Source of the DNA: a virus
Length of the DNA stretch: 22,321 bases
IMG/VR virus record: IMGVR_UViG_3300020009_000048
Location: 1 to 22,321 of that record
Strand: one strand, 5' to 3'
Part shown: piece by piece, positions 15,296 through 20,875 of the stretch
Layout: every line of letters starts with the position of its first letter
Position numbering within the stretch: the stretch's first letter is position 1
Made by a program: the position numbers and the translations under genes
Notes under the pieces: generated by a model
What the model was told of the DNA's origin: nothing
Database searches by the model: none
Seen by the model: the letters and a program-made list of their open reading frames with translations, nothing else

Positions 15296-16063
15296 ATGAG
15301 CGGTGTTCCGATTACAGTCAATGCCTTGCCGGCGGTGAACCCGACCGGGCCGGACAGCATTCCGGTGTGGGATTTTGAAAGCGGGCTGCAGGGGCGCGTG
15401 ACGTTTGCGAACCTGATCGCCTTTCTGGATGACACCTTTCCGATTCTGGCGGGCGCGAATACCTTTTTGGGTATCCAGACCTTTGACAGCACGATTGTGG
15501 GCTATGTGATCGCCCTGAATCCGCGCGCCGCCGGCGCCGGCCAGCGCGGCTCCAATATCCTGCTGGGCATCAACACCACCGACGGGGCGCCCGGCACGCT
15601 GGTGTACCAAACATCGTCCGGGTCCGGCGGCACCAGCGCCTATACCTGGTCTGATGACAGCGGCGTGCTGCGCATCAAGCGCGGATTTTCGGGCGACTGG
15701 CCGACCGGCGCCAATCGCAACACCGACGGCGTGGCCGTGGGCACGCAAACATCCAGTCTGGACGCCAAGGATGTGCTGGAGGAGCTGACGCCGATCGACC
15801 AGGTGCTGGCCTTTGTGGCGGCGGGCGCCGAGGCGGTGCGGCGCTTTACCTACAAGTCGGGGCAAAGCAATTTTGAGGAATTCGAGGGCGTGATCGTCGA
15901 CTATGCCGGCCGCTACGGCACCGACCGCGACGAAGAGCACCCGCACGGCAAAAGCCTCAACACGGTCAACGCCACCGGCGATCTGCTGCGCGCCGTGGAC
16001 TGGCTGGTGTCGGAGAATGCCAAGCTGCAGGGGCGCCTGACGGCGCTGGAAGAGGCCACATGA
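15296..16063 (+). CDS. Tail fibre protein with S74-like self-cleaving chaperone domain
   Basis: The 255-residue protein has a short N-terminal attachment region (VNALPAVNPTGPDSIPVWD), a small beta section, and a C-terminal domain that looks like an intramolecular chaperone of the S74 type. S153 and K158 in SSLDAK have the Ser-to-Lys spacing of five seen in that peptidase family (SDxxLK). The later FTYK, EFEGVIVDYAGRYG, HPHGKSLNTVNATGDLL and coiled-coil end SENAKLQGRLTALEEA fit the family's trimerisation and release region. The chaperone would be removed after the fibre trimer folds. GGGGGAA lies 5 bases upstream of the ATG. It ends in an ATGA overlap with the holin-like gene. The family call is likely, and the exact cleavage residue is inferred. 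Confidence 0.72.
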   Translation: MSGVPITVNALPAVNPTGPDSIPVWDFESGLQGRVTFANLIAFLDDTFPILAGANTFLGIQTFDSTIVGYVIALNPRAAGAGQRGSNILLGINTTDGAPGTLVYQTSSGSGGTSAYTWSDDSGVLRIKRGFSGDWPTGANRNTDGVAVGTQTSSLDAKDVLEELTPIDQVLAFVAAGAEAVRRFTYKSGQSNFEEFEGVIVDYAGRYGTDRDEEHPHGKSLNTVNATGDLLRAVDWLVSENAKLQGRLTALEEAT

Positions 16064-16248
16064 ATCTTGAGGGCATGCTGGAGCTGCTGCTGTACCTGCT
16101 GCTGGGCGGCGGCGTGATCGCCGTGGTCTACTGGATTTTGGGCATGATCGATTTGCCGCCGGAGGTGCGCGGCACGGTGACGCTGATCTTTGCCGTGCTG
16201 GTGATCGTGTGGCTGGTCTACACGCTGGCGCCGTGGGTGACGGAATGA
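16060..16248 (+). CDS. Putative holin, two transmembrane segments
   Basis: The 62-residue protein has two hydrophobic helices, about residues 6-27 (LEL then LLYLLLGGGVIAVVYWILG) and 39-58 (VTLIFAVLVIVWLVYTL), joined by a short loop (MIDLPPEVRG). There is no signal-peptide cut. It is ATGA-coupled to the fibre gene upstream and to the endolysin downstream, exactly where a holin is expected. It would collect in the inner membrane and release the endolysin. The family cannot be assigned from sequence alone. A short tail-associated membrane protein is a less likely reading. Confidence 0.7.
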   Translation: MNLEGMLELLLYLLLGGGVIAVVYWILGMIDLPPEVRGTVTLIFAVLVIVWLVYTLAPWVTE

Positions 16249-17663
16249 ATCCGCTGAGTGTTTATTGGTCGCCGTGGCACCGGCGCCCGCAGGATTATGA
16301 TTACTTTACGGCGCTGCAGCCGGCCGTCGTGAAAATCATGAACGGCGGTCCGCCGGATTACGCCTGGGTGCGCGGCAATCTGCCCGGCGCCCTGGTGATC
16401 GCCCGCGACCACGCCATGAGCGAACAAAAGGAGGACATGCTGCGCGACCCGGCCGGCACGGGGCGGCGCCATGCGATGGAGTGGGACCAGAAGGTTAGTA
16501 CGCTGGGCTTTGACCGGGCGAATACGCTGGTACTGGGGATCAACGAGCCAGCGGTGTGGGATGCGGGCGTGATCCCGGCGCTGGTCAATTACACGATTGC
16601 CTTTCTGGACGAATGCGATGCGCTGGGGCTGCGCGGCGGGGCGCTGCAGCTCAGCGTGGGCTGGCCGGCGAATTCCGGCGGGGAATCGCCGCCAAACTGG
16701 GCGCCCTATGCCGGCGTGGAGGCGGCGATCCGGCGCGGCCAGCATGCGCTGGTGCTGCACGAGTATTGGGCCACGGGCGGGCCGGGCGACGGCTGGGGCT
16801 GGTATGCCGGGCGCTTCATGAAATGCCCGTGGGATGTGCCGATTGTGATCGGCGAATGCGGGCTGGACATGGGCGTGGTGCAGGACCCGGCCACGCTGCC
16901 CGGCAGCCGCGGCTGGCAGGGCAACGTATCGGCCATGACCTTTGGGGCGCAGAGTGGCGACTATGTACGGCGCTGCCAGACGGACCGGCGCTTCTTTGCC
17001 GCCACAACTTTTACAACCGACTACCAGAGCGGCGAATGGGAACCATTCGACACCGAGCCGGCGCGCCATGAGCTGGTCGCGCAGGCCAACAGTCTGGCAC
17101 CGGCGGTCTGGTATGGCGGCGGGGCGGGGCCAGGTCCGACGCCGGAGCCACCGGACCCTGGGCAGCCCGTGCCCATGCCCGGCAAGATTGTACACCCGCT
17201 GCCGGCGGGCAGCTACAGGATCACCCAGCATTTCAACCAGGGCGTGACCAATCCGCGCGGCCATGAGGGCACCGACTTCGGCGCCGGGCTGGGCACGCCG
17301 GTGCGCAGCATCGCCGACGGCGTGGTGGCGTGGGTGGACGTGGATCCTTCCTATGGAAATTACATTCGGGTGTACCATGAGGCGCTGGGCGTGTATTCGT
17401 TCTATGCGCACCTGTCCAGCCAGAGCGTGGGCCAGGGCGCCACGGTGCAGGCCGGCGCCACAATCGGCAAGGTAGGCAGCACCGGCAATTCGACCGGGGC
17501 GCACCTGCATCTGGAGATCCGCATTGCCAACGCGGCCGGCAATTACAGCCGCGTGGCGCCCAAAGCAAATGGCCGCTGCGATCCCGAAACCTGGGCGGCG
17601 CTGCTGGGCCTGAGCCTGAGCACGGGCGATTACTCGGCAATCCTGACGCCTGGCGGCGCATAA
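16245..17663 (+). CDS. Two-domain endolysin: glycosidase-like domain plus M23 peptidase
   Basis: The 472-residue product begins at the ATG of an ATGA overlap with the holin-like gene. Residues 1 to about 290 look like a TIM-barrel glycoside hydrolase: VLGINEPAVW (E101 as candidate acid/base), LHEYWATGG, and PIVIGECGLD (E204 as candidate nucleophile). A proline-rich linker (about 295-315) leads to an M23/LytM domain at about 316-430. It has GHEGTDFGAG (H340, D344), FYAHLSS (H389) and GAHLHLEI (H420, H422), the usual zinc and catalytic residues. There is no signal peptide, so export depends on the holin. The peptidase would cut peptide cross-links and the glycosidase probably glycan; the second activity is inferred from the clan-like motifs. 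A short conserved tail follows. Confidence 0.9.
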   Translation: MNPLSVYWSPWHRRPQDYDYFTALQPAVVKIMNGGPPDYAWVRGNLPGALVIARDHAMSEQKEDMLRDPAGTGRRHAMEWDQKVSTLGFDRANTLVLGINEPAVWDAGVIPALVNYTIAFLDECDALGLRGGALQLSVGWPANSGGESPPNWAPYAGVEAAIRRGQHALVLHEYWATGGPGDGWGWYAGRFMKCPWDVPIVIGECGLDMGVVQDPATLPGSRGWQGNVSAMTFGAQSGDYVRRCQTDRRFFAATTFTTDYQSGEWEPFDTEPARHELVAQANSLAPAVWYGGGAGPGPTPEPPDPGQPVPMPGKIVHPLPAGSYRITQHFNQGVTNPRGHEGTDFGAGLGTPVRSIADGVVAWVDVDPSYGNYIRVYHEALGVYSFYAHLSSQSVGQGATVQAGATIGKVGSTGNSTGAHLHLEIRIANAAGNYSRVAPKANGRCDPETWAALLGLSLSTGDYSAILTPGGA

Positions 17664-17715
17664 TTGCGGCGCCAGGCAACGCAAGTGCGCCGCTCCTAAT
17701 GGGGCGGCGCACTTG
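17648..17715 (+). terminator. Tandem hairpins ending the late operon
   Basis: The first hairpin (17648-17677) overlaps the endolysin stop: GCCTGGCG pairs with CGCCAGGC, and CGCA with TGCG inside. The second (17682-17693 with 17704-17715) is a perfect 12-bp stem with loop TCCTAATGGG. Only weakly T-containing sequence follows, so they may act together, or mainly protect the 3' end of the late transcript. Confidence 0.6.
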
Positions 17716-17717
17716 TG

Positions 17718-17749
17718 TGTAGAAAAGTTGTAGAAAAGGTGTAGATTGA
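17718..17749 (+). repeat. Three 11-bp-spaced direct repeats
   Basis: TGTAGAAAAG occurs at 17718 and 17729, and a degenerate TGTAGATTGA at 17740. The strict 11-bp period puts the copies on one face of the helix. They lie about 335-370 bp from the attachment core, so arm-type integrase sites or an operator are possible. The role is unknown. Confidence 0.6.
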
Positions 17750-17769
17750 CGCGATGCACAAATTAGCAC

Positions 17770-17798
17770 TTGCGCTGGCAATCGGAGCATGCTATTCT
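17770..17798 (+). promoter_or_regulatory. Promoter of the structured RNA
   Basis: TTGCGC (17770-17775) is followed after 17 bp by TATTCT (17793-17798), preceded by TGC, an extended -10. Predicted initiation is near 17805. It has no protein gene downstream before a strong terminator. Confidence 0.5.
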
Positions 17799-17804
17799 TT
17801 CCGC

Positions 17805-17943
17805 ACAAAAGAAGTGACCAGCACGACGCTTGCGACGCCTGCTGGTCATGGCAGCACCAGAAGGACACTGGTGAATGCGAGGGGCATTCTAGCATAACCC
17901 ACGCGCGCACCGTCAAACGGTGCGCGCGCTTTGTTTTGTTTCA
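17805..17943 (+). ncRNA. Candidate structured small RNA, about 138 nt
   Basis: Between the promoter above and the terminator at 17902-17943 there is no convincing protein gene, but there are three further hairpins in a row. Hairpin 1: TGACCAGCA (17815-17823) with TGCTGGTCA (17840-17848), a perfect 9-bp stem. Hairpin 2: CACCAG (17855-17860) with CTGGTG (17868-17873), loop AAGGACA. Hairpin 3: GAATGC (17873-17878) with GCATTC (17884-17889), purine loop. The loop of hairpin 2 holds an AAGGA that looks like a Shine-Dalgarno core. The layout (promoter, stems, strong terminator) is that of an independently transcribed small RNA. No known family was recognised. The RNA could regulate lysis or integration genes beside it; function is not shown. 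Confidence 0.5.
17902..17943 (+). terminator. Very strong intrinsic terminator
   Basis: CGCGCGCACCGT (17902-17913) and ACGGTGCGCGCG (17917-17928) form a perfect 12-bp stem with loop CAA, followed by CTTTGTTTTGTTT. The T tract is only on the plus-strand side, so it stops rightward transcription, including that of the candidate RNA and any late readthrough. Confidence 0.9.
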
Positions 17944-17974
17944 AGCAACGTTTGGCGACGGAAAGCGAAAACGA

Positions 17975-18017
17975 AAAGAGCCCGGGGCACAGGTTTGGCC
18001 GCCCGCCCGGACTCTTT
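17975..18017. terminator. Bidirectional terminator between late genes and integrase
   Basis: AAAGAG-C-CCGGG (17975-17986) pairs with CCCGG-A-CTCTTT (18006-18017), leaving one mismatch. A-rich sequence precedes and T-rich sequence follows, so the stem has a U tract in either direction. On the minus strand it would end the integrase transcript after the attachment core. Confidence 0.65.
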
Positions 18018-18083
18018 CCGTTTCCCTACGCACCTTAACAACCGAAGCAGTAAAGGTGAAAGCGACAGTTGGCGCCGCCGCTA

Positions 18084-18128
18084 TGGTGACCCACCTAGGA
18101 CTTGAACCTAGAACCCAATGATTAAGAG
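18084..18128 (-). other. attP: Phage attachment core: 3' half of tRNA-Lys(CTT)
   Basis: Read on the minus strand this is the 3' part of a tRNA: anticodon loop CTCTTAA (18128-18122), stem arm TCATT (18121-18117), five-base variable region, T stem-loop CTAGG/TTCAAGT/CCTAG (18111-18095), acceptor arm GTGGGTC (18094-18088), discriminator A and an encoded CCA (18087-18084). The 5' side is missing: CGAGC in place of a strand complementary to TCATT. Such 3'-half copies next to an integrase are the sequence shared between attP and a tRNA attB; integration rebuilds the host gene. The integrase 3' end is 33 bases away. Confidence 0.85.
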
Positions 18129-18170
18129 GCTCGCGGCAGACTTAAACGGATGACTGTAAATCATTGGGTT
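18112..18170. repeat. 12-bp inverted repeat spanning the attachment region
   Basis: AACCCAATGATT (18112-18123) is repeated in inverse at 18159-18170, 35 bases apart. The left copy is part of the tRNA anticodon arm; the right copy overlaps the integrase stop codon. Within the right copy, ATGA-CTGTAAA-TCAT (18150-18164) mimics a second anticodon arm with a 7-base loop, facing the first. Confidence 0.7.
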
Positions 18171-19093
18171 GACGAATTGCCCTTGCCTTGCAGCCGCTCC
18201 ATGGCGCTGTTGTAGGCGTTGCGGACGGCTGGCGCGAGCGTGAATGCGTAGTACATTTGCGTGACCTGGGTGCTGGTGTGACCCATTGCGGCGGCAATGT
18301 CGGAGAGATCGGCGCCGTTGTTGCGCATGGCCATGGCGAAGCCGTGGCGGAAAGCGTGGGCGCTGAATTGCTGAATCCCGGCCTGTTGGCAGCGCGCTTT
18401 CAGCATACTGCGCACACCTTCGGGTGTAAAGCGGGGGCCGGCATGGTAGAGCGGGCCACGCGAGGCCAGCAGCAGCGCCGGCGCATTGCTGGGCCGAGTG
18501 TAGAGATAGGCCAGCAAATCATGGCGAATATCAATCGTAGTGGGAACCATGCGCGGTTTGGCGCCCTTGCCACGTCGCACAAAGATTTCCAGCCGCTGCA
18601 CGTCAATGTCCGCGACCTGCAGCGCGCACAATTCCCCAAGCCGTAAACCCGAAAAGTAGAGCAACCGAAGAATCAAACGGTCCCGCTGGTCAATCCAGCG
18701 GTCCCCATTGATCGCGCCCAGGATAGCGCGCAAATCAGCGTATGCAACATAACGGGGGCGCTCTTTGGGGATGCGCGGCGGCTTGACCCAATGCACCGGA
18801 TTTTGTTCACGCGTGATAAAGCGGCGGCGCTCTGCGAAGTTGAGCACGGCCGCCAGCGCACGGTAGCGGGCATGCACCGTACGCGGTTTGAGACCAAGTC
18901 GCTGCTGGGCGGCAATAAAGGATTCGAGCACGCTTTCGGTGGGGAGGAGATCGGGGACGCTGAACCGTTCCCGCCACGCCTGGAAGATGCGCAGTTGTGA
19001 CGCATACCAGGCGATGGTGGCGGCGGAAAGGCCAGCGGCGGTGACTGACACCTGGTGCAGGTGCACCAGGGCGGTAAAGCTGTTTTGTTGCAT
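18161..19093 (-). CDS. int: Tyrosine recombinase integrase
   Basis: The 310-residue protein catalyses site-specific recombination between attP and the tRNA attB. An N-terminal SAM-like core-binding domain (about 8-100) has the pattern TIAWYASQLRIFQAWRERF. The catalytic domain has R151 (FSGLRLGELCAL), K176 (RRGKGAKPR), H246 and R249 (HAFRHGF), H272 (MGHTSTQ) and a tyrosine nucleophile at Y281 or Y282 (MYYAFT). All expected residues are present, so it should be active. The start at 19093 has GGAG about 6 bases upstream; the longer open frame above it runs through a dyad and a G7 run and is unlikely. The last codons overlap the attachment-region inverted repeat, so integrase and attP form one cassette. 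No excisionase was recognised nearby. Confidence 0.95.
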   Translation of the reverse strand: MQQNSFTALVHLHQVSVTAAGLSAATIAWYASQLRIFQAWRERFSVPDLLPTESVLESFIAAQQRLGLKPRTVHARYRALAAVLNFAERRRFITREQNPVHWVKPPRIPKERPRYVAYADLRAILGAINGDRWIDQRDRLILRLLYFSGLRLGELCALQVADIDVQRLEIFVRRGKGAKPRMVPTTIDIRHDLLAYLYTRPSNAPALLLASRGPLYHAGPRFTPEGVRSMLKARCQQAGIQQFSAHAFRHGFAMAMRNNGADLSDIAAAMGHTSTQVTQMYYAFTLAPAVRNAYNSAMERLQGKGNSSTQ

Positions 19094-19108
19094 GTTTGAC
19101 TCCAGACT

Positions 19109-19204
19109 ACCACCAATCGGTGGGGGGGTATGGTGGCAATCTGGTACGCCCGGAATGCGGACCAGTGTACAACATAGAGGCTGCACGCGCCACAGCGTGC
19201 AGCC
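19109..19204. promoter_or_regulatory. Divergent control region with three dyads
   Basis: The 148-bp gap between the divergent integrase and the rightward early genes holds three symmetrical elements. CCACC-AATC-GGTGG lies at 19109-19122, followed by a run of seven G. CTGGTACGC (19141-19149) faces GCGGACCAG (19157-19165) with 8 of 9 bases symmetrical and a 7-bp centre. GGCTGCACGC (19179-19188) pairs perfectly with GCGTGCAGCC (19195-19204) and lacks a T tract, so it is not an intrinsic terminator. These are candidate operators for a repressor or excisionase, the last possibly an RNA hairpin ahead of the first early gene. No clear -35/-10 pair was found in either direction. Confidence 0.5.
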
Positions 19205-19241
19205 CCACGAATAGCAATTTGATCGACGTAAGGAGCCGAGA

Positions 19242-19658
19242 ATGAGTAACGAAGTGAAGAAAACAGCCATGCACCCAGCCTGGCAATGTGCGCACCGCAA
19301 GCTGACCAATGTGGACCGCTGGAATGATTACGAGGACGGGCTGCCCGGCGGCTATTACGATTCGCAGATTGCCCTGGCAATGATCGTGGGCGGCTTTGGC
19401 GCTGACGTGGTGGTGACGGAGCGCGACGAGGAGGGCAACCCGACGGCGTATAAATTCCCTGACGTGTGGGTGACGATCAACGAGGACGCCGGCCGGCGCA
19501 TGGGGCCGTCGCTGCGCTTCATGCGCGAAGTGCATGGCGAATTCGACGCGCCCACGCACTTCCCGTTATCCGAGCTGCAGTATGTGCGTTCGATGCAAGC
19601 CAATGATGCCGACTATGCGCGCCAGCTGGCGCAAAGTGCGCTGAACGGCCGGAGGTAG
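19242..19658 (+). CDS. Hypothetical early protein
   Basis: This 138-residue protein is the first rightward gene after the control region, with a strong AAGGAG 8 bases upstream. The N-terminus has W, C and H residues (HPAWQCAHRK); a central beta section follows (GADVVVTERDEEGNPTAYKF, DVWVTINEDAG). The C-terminus is helical. No domain is recognised. Being first in the early block of a phage, it may be a regulator or host-takeover protein, but nothing in the sequence shows this. Confidence 0.75.
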   Translation: MSNEVKKTAMHPAWQCAHRKLTNVDRWNDYEDGLPGGYYDSQIALAMIVGGFGADVVVTERDEEGNPTAYKFPDVWVTINEDAGRRMGPSLRFMREVHGEFDAPTHFPLSELQYVRSMQANDADYARQLAQSALNGRR

Positions 19659-19668
19659 GACGCGAGCA

Positions 19669-20013
19669 ATGGAAACCACCGAGATTCCCGAACAGCAGGC
19701 AACGATGATGCGATTAAATATGGTCATGTCACACACGCGGGGCCGCGGCGCGGCAATCTTGATCATGTTTGAACTTGCCTGGCAAGCGAATGAGGAATGG
19801 AAGTGCATTATGGAAGATGCCGCACTGTGCAAAGAGACGCGTATCAAGTCTCTGCGCACAGTGCGCAAGCATGTGCGCAGGCTAGTGGAGGCGGGAGAGA
19901 TTGAGACCTGGCCGGTGGAACCTGGCTGCAATGGCTATCGGATTCTTGCCGCCGAAATGCTAACACGGGGACCGCGGCCAGGTATCAACGATTGGCAAAG
20001 GGGGCCGCAATGA
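19669..20013 (+). CDS. Small winged-helix-like protein
   Basis: This 114-residue protein lies just before the replication initiator and overlaps its start as ATGA. The region about 59-96 (RIKSLRTVRKHVRRLVEAGE then IETWPVEPGCNGYRIL) has the helix-turn-helix and wing pattern of a small winged-helix DNA-binding protein. An upstream helix (RGAAILIMFELAW) completes the fold. It may assist the initiator or regulate early genes. The assignment is by pattern only. The upstream ribosome-binding site is weak, so translation may depend on coupling. Confidence 0.65.
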   Translation: METTEIPEQQATMMRLNMVMSHTRGRGAAILIMFELAWQANEEWKCIMEDAALCKETRIKSLRTVRKHVRRLVEAGEIETWPVEPGCNGYRILAAEMLTRGPRPGINDWQRGPQ

Positions 20014-20819
20014 GCATGACTCATGTAGCGTGGGTGCGCGACTTTTCGCGCACTCACGGCGGCGCCCGCCTGGTGCTGTGGGCATTGGCAAGCAGGGCTG
20101 ACGACAAGTCTAACGAGGCATTCCCTTCAGTTACCACACTTGCGAAGGATGCTGGATTGCACCGGACCAATGTTTTCCTTGCCGTGGCCGAGCTTGAAGA
20201 GCTGCAAGAAATTACATGCGAACGGCGTAAGGGACGATCTACGATATACACGTTGACAATGGGCGAACCAGTAGTGCAGCACTACCAGTCGCAGAGCGCT
20301 ACCAGTAGTGCAGCACTACCAGTAGCGCAGCACTACCCGTCGCAAAACACTACAAAACTAGTAGCGCTGCACTACCAAACTAGTAGCGCAGCACTACCCA
20401 TAAAGTCTTTTAAAGATTATAAAGGGGAAAAGATAGATATATCCCCTGATGTTGATTTGGTTTCGGACGAAACGGCGCAAACAACACAAACCGACGATGA
20501 CGCCTACAAGCGCCAATCGCCTACCTGGGTGGACCCCAATCCGATCACGGCCGGCGCTTTGTGGCATGCAATCCAAACCGAGTGCGGGCTATCGCTGACC
20601 AATGGCGTACTGCACCACGTTTTGCAAACGCAAGCGATTGCCCTTGACGGCGATGCGCTGCGCGTCCGGGTGACTTCGATTTTTGCATTTGAGGCGTTGA
20701 AGGGGGCGCGCTTGCAGGCAGCTATGGACCGTTACGCGCATTCGCTTGCGGGCCGGCCGTTGACGGTCCGTTTCGAGCTGCAGGAGCATGAGTCGGAACT
20801 TTTACGGGTAAACCGTTGA
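20010..20819 (+). CDS. Replication initiator: winged helix plus DnaA domain I-like C-terminus
   Basis: The product has 269 residues from the ATG at 20010, which overlaps the previous stop and has AAAGGGGG upstream; a start at 19992 would add six residues. Residues 1 to about 85 form an HTH_36-type winged helix (GARLVLWALASRAD, FPSVTTLAKDAGLHRTN, LQEITCERRKGRSTIYTL) as in many phage replisome organisers. Residues about 88-130 are a low-complexity segment coded by a DNA repeat array (see the iterons). Residues about 180-265 resemble the N-terminal domain of DnaA, with ALDGDALRVRVTSIFAFEAL and then GRPLTVRFEL, which in DnaA contacts the helicase. It probably binds its own gene at the iterons and loads helicase, as lambda O does with P. 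No separate helicase or loader gene was seen in the window. Confidence 0.85.
   Translation: MSMTHVAWVRDFSRTHGGARLVLWALASRADDKSNEAFPSVTTLAKDAGLHRTNVFLAVAELEELQEITCERRKGRSTIYTLTMGEPVVQHYQSQSATSSAALPVAQHYPSQNTTKLVALHYQTSSAALPIKSFKDYKGEKIDISPDVDLVSDETAQTTQTDDDAYKRQSPTWVDPNPITAGALWHAIQTECGLSLTNGVLHHVLQTQAIALDGDALRVRVTSIFAFEALKGARLQAAMDRYAHSLAGRPLTVRFELQEHESELLRVNR
20271..20397 (+). repeat. ori: Iteron array, probable replication origin, inside the initiator gene
   Basis: Seven 15-base units start at 20271, 20288, 20305, 20322, 20339, 20361 and 20383, spaced 17,17,17,17,22,22. Five are GTAGYGCWGCACTAC (20271, 20305, 20322, 20361, 20383), a near-perfect palindrome with one central base. Two at 20288 and 20339 (GTCGCAGAGCGCTAC, GTCGCAAAACACTAC) are degenerate. 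In lambda the origin is likewise a set of palindromic iterons inside the O gene, followed by AT-rich DNA, as here. The array is fully translated, giving the repeated SAALPV/QHY peptide. Confidence 0.85.
20399..20456 (+). other. AT-rich stretch after the iterons (candidate unwinding element)
   Basis: This is the most AT-rich part of the window, with TTTTAAAGATTATAAA and AGATAGATATAT blocks in an otherwise G+C-rich sequence. It begins 2 bases after the last iteron and is in frame within the initiator gene. The place and composition fit a DNA unwinding element. Confidence 0.65.
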
Positions 20820-20860
20820 CGCGGCGCGCTATATTTGGCATAGTGACACAGGGACACTAT
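20816..20860 (+). promoter_or_regulatory. Promoter with overlapping operator dyad
   Basis: TTGACG (20816-20821) overlaps the initiator stop and is followed after 17 bp by CATAGT (20839-20844). ATAGTG (20840-20845) and CACTAT (20855-20860) form an inverted repeat covering the -10 and start region, with a GACAC direct repeat inside. It would drive the small gene and the HNH pair downstream and could be repressed by a dimeric protein. Confidence 0.5.
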
Positions 20861-20875
20861 CCCAAGGAGGCGAAC

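Noticed and set aside
17789-18121. 110-codon plus-strand frame through the intergenic region
   Set aside because: It runs through the small RNA hairpins, a strong terminator and the antisense of the tRNA T arm, whose translation gives the well-known LGLEPRT artefact.
18150-18164. tRNA-Tyr-like anticodon arm on the plus strand
   Set aside because: Only the anticodon arm is visible; no T arm or acceptor follows, so it is not annotated as a tRNA gene.
19094-19309. Longer integrase start (72 extra codons)
   Set aside because: The extension crosses two dyads and a G7 run and has no family similarity; the ATG at 19093 has GGAG and starts the normal N-terminal domain.
20271-20397. CRISPR-like array
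   Set aside because: Units are only 15 bp with 2-7 bp gaps, no variable spacers of protospacer size, no cas genes, and the array is translated within the initiator.
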